From assembly GCA_963662155.1 (NCBI GenBank), contig OY759269.1, positions 5,587,470 to 5,651,469 of the forward strand: DNA of 64,000 nucleotides, read 5' to 3'. Positions 45,182 through 53,400 of the stretch are shown one piece after another. Numbering within the stretch: the stretch's first letter is position 1; every line of letters begins with the position of its first letter. The notes beneath the pieces were generated by a model. That model was not told where the DNA came from and made no database searches. It was given only the letters and a program-made list of their open reading frames with translations. Position numbers and translations under genes: made by a program. The DNA is from Lamellibrachia columna. Lineage: Eukaryota > Annelida > Polychaeta > Sabellida > Siboglinidae.

Positions 45182-47156
45182 AGTAGATTACATGTACCTA
45201 TGAAACATTCATTATTATGCATTTTGTGAACAGTTTTGTGTGCTTTATATGTATATATGCGATCAACCAAAATCATAGTACTTGCATGCTAACTGTAATA
45301 TTTCACAGGTAAATGCAGATATTATTATAATTTCTCTTGCTGCTCATAGAGGACATGTAGGGCTACCTTGCAGTACCAAACTTGCCTCATTTTGTGCTTT
45401 ATTTTGTCCATGAGTGACGAAATAAAACTAGATTTCGTATTTAAATTTTCACTTTGCAATTGTTTACATATGCTAATTATATTTCTTCAGCACCTTGATG
45501 CCAATGGCAATGTGCAGATGGTATATATGTCGGTAATGGCATGGAATACACATGTAAAACGGTTAGTGCGTGTCAGTTTCAAATATTAAAGTGAAACCAA
45601 ACGAATGGTTTTGGGCCTTTGCACCTATGAGTGCCTAAAAAGTAAACATTTGTAACTATAATCAAGAATATCATGAAGTGGTTTACTGGGAATCTGTTCT
45701 AAAAGTGTGAAATTCTGGTCTAACATAATTTTTTGTGGAGGCTGACATATATATCAATGTTTGCAATTTTGACAAATCAAAGGCGAGCAACCCATTAAAC
45801 CCCAATCGTGTATTTTTAACATGGTTGAGATGTGCAGTTACATTTTTATTTGTTTATATATTGGATTTACATGCAGCAACAACTCTTACAATACTGTACT
45901 GTGCAAACATTCAGATGTAAACATGATTCAGCGAGGTATAGAATTGTTTTTTTATTTCCTCTGGAAAAACAGACAGTAGTGCAGCAGCAAATTCACAATT
46001 GTGGACGGGTTGGTTGGAAACCAACACGATATGCTAGAATTTATTCGGCCCATTTTGAAGAGTCGTGTTTTGATGTTGATATATTTTCATCAACTAATGG
46101 GTCAAGATCCTTCAAAATGTTGGCGACAGAGAACGTCAAAATCTGAAGCGGTACCAACAATCTTCCAGCATGTACCTCAGCCGAAAGCTTCAACACAACG
46201 CAAACACTCGATCAAGAGAACGAGGCAGTTAGTAAACAATGAATGAATGGACTATCTTACAAAATAAGTTGATTTTAGATGCAAACAGCATGTCCAAACT
46301 TATTGGCAAGTATGTGACTAAAATCGTCCATGTCTACGATAAGGCGTTTAAAGTTGGAGTTATGGGAAACCTAGTCAGCACTCTTGACGTAAGATTCTGA
46401 ACAATTATGGCGCTGCCCATGCAAAAAAGATTTTCGGTATTCAACGAGGTATATTTAGTTAACCACTTTTAACAAGATTTAACAAGATTTGCCATCCAAG
46501 CCAAAGGCCCAGATGGCAAGTGGACAAGGAAGCCATTGGCTTATCGAGAGTCCAACAATGTTCATCTACTTATAACCCGCCCTCCTGAGATATGTGTCAA
46601 CCTTGTTTTTAAACATATTAACGCTGCTAGCAGTTACACAATCTGTAGACAATTTATTCCATTCATTGCATGATATTCTTGATTATAGTTCCAAATGGTT
46701 AGTTTTCAAGTACTCTTATAGGTGCAAAGGCCCCCAAAATGCATTTGGTTTCACTTTAAGTTATATAGTTCTGAACTGGAATATGTTCAGATGTGGCAAA
46801 TACACGTGTTAATTTTTAAGGGGCTGGACCTCTGGCTCTGGCCCTACTTGGTCTTGGGTGGTTGACTCTGGCTAGTTGGTGAATGTTTATCAGTAACAAG
46901 TCCTAACATCAGTGCTACATAATGATTGCAATTATTGTTGTCCGACTTGACACTTGTCGGCTCCGTCTCGATCATGATCTCTCAACTCCCTGGCTATTTT
47001 CATATGCAATAACGCTATTGCGTTATACGTACCAACAGCCTTAGCGGACACATGACTAGTCGAGTCTGTATCGTGCTCGCTGTACCTGTTTGCAAGATTA
47101 GACAACTGTTCATGATTTAAACGCACAATGTTTTCGTTCTTTTTATCGGAAGCCAT
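28656..47156 (-). CDS. SMG6: SMG6/EST1A, nonsense-mediated decay endonuclease (18 coding exons)
   Basis: SMG6 cleaves mRNAs near premature stop codons and is also known as telomerase-associated EST1A. Coding exons, 5' to 3' on the minus strand: 47156-47033 (inferred), 44543-42602, 42278-42123, 40863-40662, 40312-40095, 39416-39338, 38878-38768, 36091-35888, 35434-35373, 34301-34153, 33249-32994, 32311-32214, 31529-31426, 31237-31055, 30651-30351, 30041-29830, 29478-29397, 28786-28656. All have GT-AG ends and matching phases. The sum is 4614 nt, or 1537 residues (human about 1420). Order: two EJC-binding motifs, a long disordered basic region, the 14-3-3-like/TPR domain (Y-K-F-K-L-D-D; A-Q-Q-I-A-P-K-N-G-R-P-Y-N-Q-L-A), helical hairpins, an acidic linker, and the C-terminal PIN domain with V-P-D-T-N, N-N-D-D-L-I-L-S-C-C and L-L-T-D-D-R-N. 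Introns hold LINEs, SINEs, minisatellites and DNA-transposon relics. Confidence 0.95.
29015..29335 (-). mobile_element. LINE family 1, 3' fragment in an SMG6 intron
   Basis: Reverse complement matches the 3' end of the LINE at 36380-37195 (tttaaaaacaaggttgacat, ggagggcgggtta, agccaatggcttcc). 5'-truncated, same orientation as SMG6, in the intron before the last exon. Confidence 0.8.
29397..29478 (-). CDS. SMG6: SMG6 exon: PIN catalytic N-N-D-D-L
   Basis: 82 bp, phase 0 to 1, acceptor ttgttgttgcag, donor gtaaca. Encodes G-N-N-D-D-L-I-L-S-C-C-L-H-Y-C-Q-D-K-A, nearly invariant in SMG6 and carrying a catalytic aspartate. Confidence 0.97.
29830..30041 (-). CDS. SMG6: SMG6 exon: PIN middle
   Basis: 212 bp, phase 1 to 0, acceptor actgaagc region (gcttcag), donor gtaagt. 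Encodes I-N-E-L-D-G-L, then a helix with A-I-T-Y-L-E-E-Q-F and A-L-T-S-K-G-T. Confidence 0.95.
30351..30651 (-). CDS. SMG6: SMG6 exon: acidic linker and start of PIN
   Basis: 301 bp, phase 0 to 1, acceptor aatcattag, donor gtgagt. An acidic stretch (D-E-D-D-I-S) is followed by a charged coiled helix and then V-L-V-P-D-T-N-C-F-I-D-H-L with the first PIN aspartate. The residue after P-D-T-N is Cys where vertebrates have Gly. Confidence 0.96.
30828..30893. repeat. (TA)n microsatellite
   Basis: Alternating TA run ending in (CA)n, in an SMG6 intron. Confidence 0.95.
31055..31237 (-). CDS. SMG6: SMG6 exon upstream of the acidic linker
   Basis: 183 bp, phase 0-0, acceptor tcactag, donor gtagca. 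Encodes R-V-D-K-L-R-L-F-G-D-Y-L-C-G-V-E-P-P-L-L and M-A-V-A-P. Confidence 0.92.
31426..31529 (-). CDS. SMG6: SMG6 exon (V-L-E-E-D segment)
   Basis: 104 bp, phase 1 to 0, acceptor ctgtccatag, donor gtgagt. Encodes L-E-E-D-V-M-L-S-G-F-V-P-L-L, a conserved SMG6 helical-domain segment. Confidence 0.94.
32214..32311 (-). CDS. SMG6: SMG6 exon (D-V-W-Q-S segment)
   Basis: 98 bp, phase 2 to 1, acceptor ctgctttacag, donor gtgggt. Encodes P-S-V-D-V-W-Q-S-I-A-D-L-C-N-V-L. The donor was chosen by phase; a second GT four bases downstream would break the frame. Confidence 0.94.
32785..32955. repeat. Degenerate about 20-bp tandem repeat
   Basis: Diverged copies of tttttaggatggacactatt in an SMG6 intron. 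Confidence 0.7.
32994..33249 (-). CDS. SMG6: SMG6 exon (V-Q-E-H-A segment), tandem NAGNAG acceptor
   Basis: 256 bp (253 if the second acceptor is used), phase 1 to 2, donor gtgagt. Encodes L-V-Q-E-H-A-I-Q-V-G-L-E-M-F and I-K-M-W-C-D-W-M. The acceptor reads gacagcag, so either AG keeps the frame and adds or omits one Ala. Confidence 0.94.
34153..34301 (-). CDS. SMG6: SMG6 exon (S-P-Q-P-I-G-S-T-R segment)
   Basis: 149 bp, phase 2 to 1, acceptor tggtgcttcag, donor gtgcac. Encodes M-D-I-F-P-E-L, L-L-G-H-S-P-Q-P-I-G-S-T-R-L-L-Q-L-M and I-N-M-F-A-I. Confidence 0.95.
34339..34616. repeat. 20-bp minisatellite beside an SMG6 3' splice site
   Basis: About 14 units of ttcatgatggtggcaagagg (20 bp). It begins only 38 bp from the acceptor of the exon at 34153-34301; on the transcribed strand the unit is pyrimidine-rich. 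Confidence 0.95.
35095..35345 (+). mobile_element. tRNA-derived SINE, family 1, with the best-preserved head
   Basis: tRNA-like head ttagctcagtggtcagagcg (A box) and ggctcaagtcc (B box), then ttcaccccac and ggtcccttctacctggctgg with an internal duplication of ctacctggctggcgtctaac. Tail of gaatgaatgaat. Body matches the copy at 4725. Confidence 0.75.
35373..35434 (-). CDS. SMG6: SMG6 small exon (L-N-K-R-F segment)
   Basis: 62 bp, phase 0 to 2, acceptor gtttttatag, donor gtgagt. Encodes L-N-K-R-F-V-L-S-F-L-N-G-H-G-K-L-F-S-R-I, too short for ORF calling but closely matching vertebrate SMG6. Confidence 0.95.
35888..36091 (-). CDS. SMG6: SMG6 exon (R-V-E-I-W-I segment)
   Basis: 204 bp, phase 0-0, acceptor ctccttgcag, donor gtatgt. 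A glutamine-rich helix, then R-V-E-I-W-I and an acidic Asn/Asp run. Confidence 0.93.
36230..38085. mobile_element. Longer relative of the 10181 Kolobok-like MITE, interrupted by a LINE
   Basis: Sequence from about 36230 to 36270 and from about 37195 to 37620 matches 10300-10760 inside the MITE at 10181 (shared ggttactgtgattccagtac, aagggccattgtgg). The match is split by the LINE at 36270-37195. The right end cagccgccacagccacc followed by TTAA at about 38085 resembles the MITE terminus. The left terminus is not recognised. Confidence 0.5.
36270..37195 (+). mobile_element. LINE family 1 (CR1/L2-like) ORF2 C-terminus and 3' end
   Basis: The open frame 36380-37108 encodes the post-RT region: [48 protein letters not shown]. 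It is followed by a short 3' UTR (tggactctcgataagccaat) and a terminal aaatcttgttaaatc. It is the most intact copy of this family's end in the window. 5'-truncated and inserted in the repeat at 36230. Confidence 0.85.
38485..38695 (-). mobile_element. Interspersed repeat pair member A (probable SINE, reverse)
   Basis: Shares cagacctgttcattccaaca-like sequence, tctgggaagcattcagccatg and atatatccaccactgtc with the copy at 39524. On the minus strand it carries cagggttcaagtc (B-box-like) and ttcaccccac as in SINE family 1. Confidence 0.55.
38768..38878 (-). CDS. SMG6: SMG6 exon (Y-Y-Y-M-R-S-L segment)
   Basis: 111 bp, phase 0-0, acceptor atgttcaacag, donor gtatgt. Encodes R-R-K-L-D-A-V-Y-Y-Y-M-R-S-L-A-A-S-N-P, near-identical to vertebrate SMG6. 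Confidence 0.96.
39338..39416 (-). CDS. SMG6: SMG6 exon (A-Q-Q-I-A-P-K-N-G segment)
   Basis: 79 bp, phase 2 to 0, acceptor ctttttgcag, donor gtgggt. Encodes W-Y-M-K-A-Q-Q-I-A-P-K-N-G-R-P-Y-N-Q-L-A, the hallmark of the EST1/SMG 14-3-3-like fold. Confidence 0.97.
39524..39775 (-). mobile_element. Interspersed repeat pair member B (probable SINE, reverse)
   Basis: Partner of the copy at 38485. On the minus strand it contains ggctgggattcaaatgcc, a B-box-like block. Confidence 0.55.
39785..40010 (+). mobile_element. LINE C-terminal fragment (RTE-like)
   Basis: Encodes LAGHCYRCNDEMALRTTQW and QPAHGRTNQVR, then DWNLDRDVRRQMV, a typical RTE-type post-RT tail. Sits just downstream of an SMG6 exon on the opposite strand. 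Confidence 0.7.
40095..40312 (-). CDS. SMG6: SMG6 exon (14-3-3-like core)
   Basis: 218 bp, phase 0 to 2, acceptor gtaactcacag, donor gtgggt. Encodes Y-K-F-K-L-D-D-F, S-S-Q-R-T-M-I-C-L-G-D-I-A-R-Y-R-E and N-Y-G-R-A-R, the phosphopeptide-binding 14-3-3-like region. Confidence 0.97.
40463..40538. repeat. G-rich short tandem repeat (caactaggggggg)n
   Basis: Five to six copies of caactaggggggg-type units of 13-16 bp in an SMG6 intron, followed by C-rich tracts. G-runs on the plus strand could form a quadruplex. Confidence 0.85.
40662..40863 (-). CDS. SMG6: SMG6 exon (L-L-W-K-S-A-F-Y segment)
   Basis: 202 bp, phase 2 to 0, acceptor cactgttgcag, donor gtcagc. Encodes L-L-W-K-S-A-F-Y-H-F-I-E-M-F-R and R-E-H-L-L-S-L-L-D-E. 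Confidence 0.96.
41500..41765. repeat. 47-bp tandem repeat, about 5 copies
   Basis: Unit ggcacttgctctagttatta then tttcattaaatagtacttgc accaaat, in an SMG6 intron. Confidence 0.92.
41770..41965 (+). mobile_element. LINE C-terminal fragment
   Basis: Encodes GAPTLCNSLPTGIRSAGNTI, the W-N-S-L-P-x-x-I-R-S type tail of many LINE ORFs. Related to the source of the repeat at 63100-63510 (shared gtcagcaggaaacacaataac). Confidence 0.65.
42123..42278 (-). CDS. SMG6: SMG6 exon 3
   Basis: 156 bp, phase 2-2, acceptor actgccacag, donor gtgaga. Encodes I-L-R-D-A-V-G-L-D-R-Q-L-S-S-M-L-A-R-R-L at the start of the folded core. Confidence 0.92.
42602..44543 (-). CDS. SMG6: SMG6 exon 2: EJC-binding motifs and long disordered region
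   Basis: 1942 bp, entry phase 1, exit phase 2, acceptor aattgttacag, donor gtttgt. It carries two EJC-binding-like motifs, R-P-D-R-E-L-Y-Q-A-G near 44500 and R-P-D-L-Q-V-Y-V-P-R near 44300, matching the paired motifs of vertebrate SMG6. The rest is charged and low-complexity (R-R-R-R-R runs, K/R/D/E-rich), with a conserved-looking L-F-D-P-N-N-P motif near 42870 comparable to L-W-D-P-N-N-P in vertebrates. The frame is open upstream of the first Met (44406), so that Met is internal. Confidence 0.95.
44647..45000 (+). mobile_element. Possible piggyBac-like 5' relic
   Basis: TTAA at 44643-44646 is followed by CCTGATGCACC, then a perfect 20-bp palindrome at 44661-44680. An open frame around 44870-45000 has an acidic stretch D-V-N-D-I-S-S-G-Q-D-S-D-I-D, like the N-termini of piggyBac transposases. 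No right end and no DDD core are visible. Weak. Confidence 0.3.
45101..45178. repeat. (TA)n microsatellite
   Basis: About 78 bp of uninterrupted alternating TA. Confidence 0.98.
45895..46245 (+). pseudogene. THAP zinc-finger remnant
   Basis: One frame holds F-P-L-E-K, then H-N-C-G-R-V-G-W-K-P-T-R-Y-A-R-I-Y-S-A-H-F-E-E-S-C-F; a second frame continues E-A-V-P-T-I-F. These match the THAP signature, but the cysteine of the C-x2-H zinc pair is Tyr (Y-S-A-H), and a frameshift separates the A-V-P-T-I-F box. Non-functional. Confidence 0.7.
46471..46665 (-). mobile_element. LINE family 1, 3' end with tandem tail
   Basis: A 5'-truncated copy of the last about 190 bp of the family seen at 36380-37195. 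On the minus strand it ends aaatcttgttaaatcttgtt, two copies of a 10-bp unit. Inserted inside the Kolobok-like element. Confidence 0.85.
47033..47156 (-). CDS. SMG6: SMG6 candidate first coding exon
   Basis: 124 bp from ATG (47156-47154; context gaaaATGG, A at -3 and G at +4) to donor gttg|gtacgt. It leaves phase 1, exactly what exon 2 needs (GG + codons). It would give 41 residues, M-A-S-D-K-K-N-E-N-I-V-R-L..., before the first EJC motif; human SMG6 likewise starts with a short exon. Sequence similarity to the human start is not convincing. The frame is also open upstream to a Met at 47282, and downstream past the donor to 46932, so an unrelated short ORF is the alternative. Confidence 0.5.
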
Positions 47157-47479
47157 TTTCCCATAATATGGAGCGCCTCCTGTCGGATAAGACAGCAACA
47201 TCAGCACAGTGCCTCCCTCTTTCGGATAGTCTGGAATTATATTTTGTTGACGTGTTTGAAACATCCTTGTCTTTGCAGGCATGGGGTAATAGTAATATGT
47301 AATAGTAATCGTGATAGGTAATATACGTTTTTTCTGTAATAGTAATAGATTAGATTTTTTTCAAAAGTAATACTAATATATCCTAAAGTAATATATAGTA
47401 GTAGATTACTTTTCTATTACATATGTTGCCGCGAACTTACAAAAAGATCATGTTTTTAAAATGTTATACCTACTGAGAG

Positions 47480-50400
47480 AATGCATTATATTTAGTGTTG
47501 TCTTCACAACATGAATTAGTGGACAAAGTCATAATACATGAACCACTGGGTAACAGTGATCATAATCAAATACATTTTGACATCAAAGTAAAATCAGAAC
47601 GTACAAAGCTAGATTGGAATAACATGCTGAGGAATAAGACCGCAATTGAATGTTGGAACATTCTAAAATATGAAATTGAGAGTATCATTGATAAATTTGT
47701 TCCGTTGAAAAAAACAAAGAAAACGGTATCGAAACACTTGTCAAAAGAGGCTATTAGAAAAATAGGCTACAAGCAAACTATGTGGAGGGTTTATAGGCGT
47801 ACCAGTAAGGAACAAGACTACACAAACTATGTGGTGGGTATATGCTTATCAGAAAGGAACAAGACTGCACAAACTATGTGGAGGGTTTATAGGCGTACCA
47901 GAAAGGAACAAGATTACACAAACTATGTGGAGGGTTTACAGACGTACCAGTAAGGAATAAGACTACACAAACTATGTGGAGGGCTTATAGGCCTACCAGA
48001 AAGGAACAAGACTACACAAACTATGTGGTGGGTATATGCTTATCAGAAAGGAAAAAGACTGCACAAACTATGTGGAGGGTTTATAGGCGTACCAGAAAGG
48101 AACAAGACTACACAAACTATGTGGATGGTTTATAGGTGTACTAGAAAGGAACAAGACTACAAAAACTATGTGGAGGGTTTATAGGCGTACCAGAAAGGAA
48201 CAAGACTACACAAACTATGTGGTGGGTATATGCGTATCAGAAAGGAACAAGACTGCACAAACTATGTGGAGGGTTTATAGGCGTACCAGAAAGGAACAAG
48301 ACTGCACAAACTATGTGGAGAGTTTATAGGCGTACCAGAAAGTAACAAGACTACACAAACTATGTGGAGGGTTTATAGGCGTACCAGAAAGGAACAAGAC
48401 TACACAAACTATGTGGAGGGTTTACAGGCGTACCAGTAAGGACCAAGACTACACAAATTATGTGGAGGGTTTATATGCGCACGAGAAAGGAACAAGACTA
48501 CACAAACTATGTGGAGGGTTTATATGCGTACCAGAAAGGAACAAGACTACACAAACTATGTGGATGGTTTATAGGTGTACTAGAAAGGAACAAGACTACA
48601 CAAACTATGTGGAGGGTTTATAGGCGTACCAGAAAGGAACAAGACTACACAAACTATGTGGTGGGTATATGCGTATCAGAAAGGAACAAGACTGCACAAA
48701 CTATGTGGAGGGTTTATAGGCGTACCAGAAAGGAACAAGACTGCACAAACTATGTGGAGAGTTTATAGGCGTACCAGAAAGGAACAAGACTACACAAACT
48801 ATGTGGAGGGTTTATAGGCGTACCAGAAAGGAACAAGACTACACAAACTATGTGGAGGGTTTACAGGCGTACCAGAAAGAAACAAGATTACACAAACTAT
48901 GTGGAGGGTTTACAGACGTACCAGAAAGGAACAAGACTACACAAACTATGTGGAGGGTATAGGCGTACCAGAAAGGAACAAGACTGCACAAACTATGTGG
49001 AGGGTTTATAGGCGTACCAGAAAGGAACAAGACTACACAAACTATGTGGAGGGTTTATAGGCATACCGGAAAGGAACAAGACTACACAAACTATGTGGAG
49101 GGTTTATAGGTGTACTAGAAAGGAACAAGACTACACAAACTATGTGGAGGGTTTATAGGTGTACCAGAAAGGAACAAGACTACACAAACTATGTGGTGGG
49201 TATATGCGTATCAGAAAGGAACAAGACTGCACAAACTATGTGGAGGGTTTATAGGCGTACCAGAAAGGAACAAGACTGCACAAACTATGTGGAGGGTTTA
49301 TAGGCGTACCAGAAAGGAACAAGACTACACAAACTATGTGGAGGGTTTATAGGTGTACTAGAAAGGAACAAGACTACATAAACTATGTGGAGGGTTTATA
49401 TGCGTACCAGAAAGGAACAAGACTACACAAATTATGTGGAGGGTTTATATGCGTACCAGAAAGGAACAAGACTACACAAACTATGTGGAGGGTTTATAGG
49501 TGTACTAGAAAGGAACAAGACTACACAAACTATGTGGAGGGTTTATAGGCGTACCAGAAAGGAACAAGACTACACAAACTATGTGGTGGGTATATGCTTA
49601 TCAGAAAGGAACAAGACTGCACAAACTATGTGGAGGGCTTATAGGCCTAACAGAAAGGAACAAGACTACACAAACTATGTGGTGGGTATATGCTTATCAG
49701 AAAGGAACAAGACTGCACAAACTATGTGGAGGGTTTATAGGCCTACCAGAAAGGAACAAGACTACACAAACTATGTGGAGGGTTTACAGACGTATCAGTA
49801 AGGAATAAGACTACACAAACTATGTGGAGGGTTTATAGGCGTACCAGAAAGGAACAAGACTACACGAACTATGTGGAGGGTTTACAGGCGTACCAGTAAG
49901 GAATAAGACTACACAAACTATGTGGAGGGTTTATAGGCGTACCAGAAAGGAACAAGACTGCACAAACTATGTGGAGGGTTTATAGGCCTACCAGAAAGGA
50001 ACAAGACTACACAAACTATGTGGAGGGTTTATAGGCGTACCAGTAAGGAATAAGACTACACAAACTATGTGGAGGGTTTATAGGCGTACCAGAAAGGAAC
50101 AAGACTACACGAACTATGTGGAGGGTTTACAGGCGTACCAGTAAGGAACAAGACTACACAAATTATGTGGAGGGTTTATATGCGTACCAGAAAGGAACAA
50201 GACTACACAAACTATGTGGATGGTTTATAGGTGTACTAGAAAGGAACAAGACTACACAAACTATGTGGAGGGTTTATAGGCGTACCAGAAAGGAACAAGA
50301 CTACACAAACTATGTGGTGGGTATATGCGTATCAGAAAGGAACAAGACTGCACAAATTATGTGGAGGGTTTATATGCGTACCAGAAAGGAACAAGACTAC

Positions 50401-53400
50401 ACAAACTATGTGGAGGGTTTATAGGTGTACTAGAAAGGAACAAGACTACACAAACTATGTGGAGGGTTTATAGGCGTACCAGAAAGGAACAAGACTACAC
50501 AAACTATGTGGTGGGTATATGCTTATCAGAAAGGAACAAGACTGCACAAACTATGTGGAGGGCTTATAGGCCTACCAGAAAGGAACAAGACTACACAAAC
50601 TATGTGGTGGGTATATGCTTATCAGAAAGGAACAAGACTGCACAAACTATGTGGAGGGTTTATAGGCCTACCAGAAAGGAACAAGACTACACAAACTATG
50701 TGGAGGGTTTACAGACGTATCAGTAAAGAATAAGACTACACAAACTATGTGGAGGGTTTATAGGCGTACCAGAAAGGAACAAGACTACACGAACTATGTG
50801 GAGGGTTTACAGGCGTACCAGTAAGGAATAAGACTACACAAACTATGTGGAGGGTTTATAGGCGTACCAGAAAGGAACAAGACTGCACAAACTATGTGGA
50901 GGGTTTATAGGCCTACCAGAAAGGAACAAGACTACACAAACTATGTGGAGGGTTTATAGGCGTACCAGTAAGGAATAAGACTACACAAACTATGTGGAGG
51001 GTTTATAGGCGTACCAGAAAGGAACAAGACTACACGAACTATGTGGAGGGTTTACAGGCGTACCAGTAAGGAACAAGACTACACAAATTATGTGGAGGGT
51101 TTATATGCGTACCAGAAAGGAACAAGACTACACAAACTATGTGGATGGTTTATAGGTGTACTAGAAAGGAACAAGACTACACAAACTATGTGGAGGGTTT
51201 ATAGGCGTACCAGAAAGGAACAAGACTACACAAACTATGTGGTGGGTATATGCGTATCAGAAAGGAACAAGACTGCACAAACTATGTGGAGGGTTTATAG
51301 GCGTACCAGAAAGGAACAAGACTGCACAAACTATGTGGAGAGTTTATAGGCGTACCAGAAAGGAACAAGACTACACAAACTATGTGGAAGGTTTTCAAAC
51401 TATGTGGAGGGCTTATAGGCCTACCAGAAAGGAACAAGACTACACAAACTAAGTGGTGGGTATATGCTTATCAGAAAGGAACAAGACTGCACAAACTATG
51501 TGGAGGGTTTACAGACGTACCAGTAAGGAATAAGACTACACGAACTATGTGGAGGGTTTACAGGCGTACCAGTAAGGAACAAGACTACACAAATTATGTG
51601 GAGGGTTTATATGCGTACCAGAAAGGAACAAGACTACACAAACTATGTGGATGGTTTATAGGTGTACTAGAAAGGAACAAGACTACACAAACTATGTGGA
51701 GGGTTTATAGGCGTACCAGAAAGGAACAAGACTACACAAACTATGTGGTGGGTATATGCGTATCAGAAAGGAACAAGACTGCACAAACTATGTGGAGGGT
51801 TTATAGGCGTACCAGAAAGGAACAAGACTGCACAAACTATGTGGAGAGTTTATAGGCGTACCAGAAAGGAACAAGACTACACAAACTATGTGGAAGGTAT
51901 AGGCGTACCAGAAAGAAACAAGATTACACAAACTATGTGGAGGGTTTATAGGCGTACCAGAAAGGAACAAGACTACACAAACTATGTGGAGGGTATAGGT
52001 GTACCAGAAAGAAACAAGATTACACAAACTATGTGGAGGGTTTACAGGCGTACCAGAAAGGAACAAGACTACACAAACTATGTGGAGGGTTTATAGGCGT
52101 ACCGGAAAGGAACAAGACTACACAAACTATGTGGAGGGTTTATAGGCGTACCAGAAAGGAACTAGACTACACAAACTATGTGGAGGGTTTATAGGCGTAC
52201 CGGAAAGGAACAAGACTACACAAACTATGTGGAGGGTTTATAGGTGTACTAGAAAGGAACAAGACTACACAAACTATGTGGAGGGTTTATAGGCGTACCA
52301 GAAAGGAACAAGACTACACAAACTATGTGGTGGGTATAGGCGTACCAGAAAGAAACAAGATTACACAAACTATGTGGAGGGTTTACAGACGTACCAGAAA
52401 GGAACAAGACTACACAAACTATGTGGAGGGTATAGGCGTACCAGAAAGGAACAAGACTGAACAAACTATGTGGAGGGTTTATAGGCGTACCAGAAAGGAA
52501 CAAGACTACACAGACTATGTGGAGGGTTTATAGGCGTACCGGAAAGGAACAAGACTACACAAACTATGTGGAGGGTTTATAGGTGTACTAGAAAGGAACA
52601 AGACTACACAAACTATGTGGAGGGTTTATAGGCGTACCAGAAAGGAACAAGACTACACAAACTATGTGGTGGGTATATGCGTATCAGAAAGGAACAAGAC
52701 TGCACAAATTATCTGGAGGGTTTATAGGCGTACCAGAAAGGAACAAGACTACACAAACTATGTGGAGGGTTTATATGCGTACCAGAAAGGTACAAGACTA
52801 CACAAATTATGTGGAGGGTTTATATGCGTACCAGAAAGGAACAAGACTACACAAACTATGTGGAGGGTTTATAGGTGTACCAGAAAGGAACAAGACTACA
52901 CAAACTATGTGGTGGGTATATGCTTATCAGAAAGGAACAAGACTACACAAACTATGTGGTGGGTATATGCTTATCAGAAAGGAACAAGACTGCACAAACT
53001 ATGTGGAGGGTTTATAGGCGTACCAGAAAGGAACAAGACTACACAAACTATATGGAGGGTTTATAGGCCTACCAGAAAGGAACAAGACTACACAAACTAT
53101 GTGGAGGGTTTACAGACGTACCAGTAAGGAATAAGACTACACAAACTATGTGGAGGGTTTATAGGTGTACCAGAAAGGAACAAGACTACACGAACTATGT
53201 GGAGGGTTTACAGGCGTACCAATAAGGAACAAGACTACACAAATTATGTGGAGGGTTTATATGCGTACCAGAAAGGAACAAGACTACACAAAGTATGTGG
53301 ATGGTTTATAGGTGTACTAGAAAGGAACAAGACTACACAAACTATGTGGAGGGTTTATAGGCGTACCAGAAAGGAACAAGACTACACAAACTATGTGGTG

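Larger units (their letters stand above)
45590..46755. mobile_element. Kolobok-like DNA transposon relic with THAP-domain remnant
   Basis: Bounded by TTAA (45586-45589 and 46756-46759). Terminal inverted repeats are about 45 bp: left agtgaaaccaaacgaatggt...cctttgcacctatgag, right (reverse strand) agtgaaaccaaatgcatttt...cctttgcacctataag. Inside is a decayed plus-strand THAP domain (about 45895-46245). TTAA target, RG termini and a THAP domain together point to Kolobok. No DDE core remains. It carries a LINE insertion at 46471-46665. Confidence 0.7.
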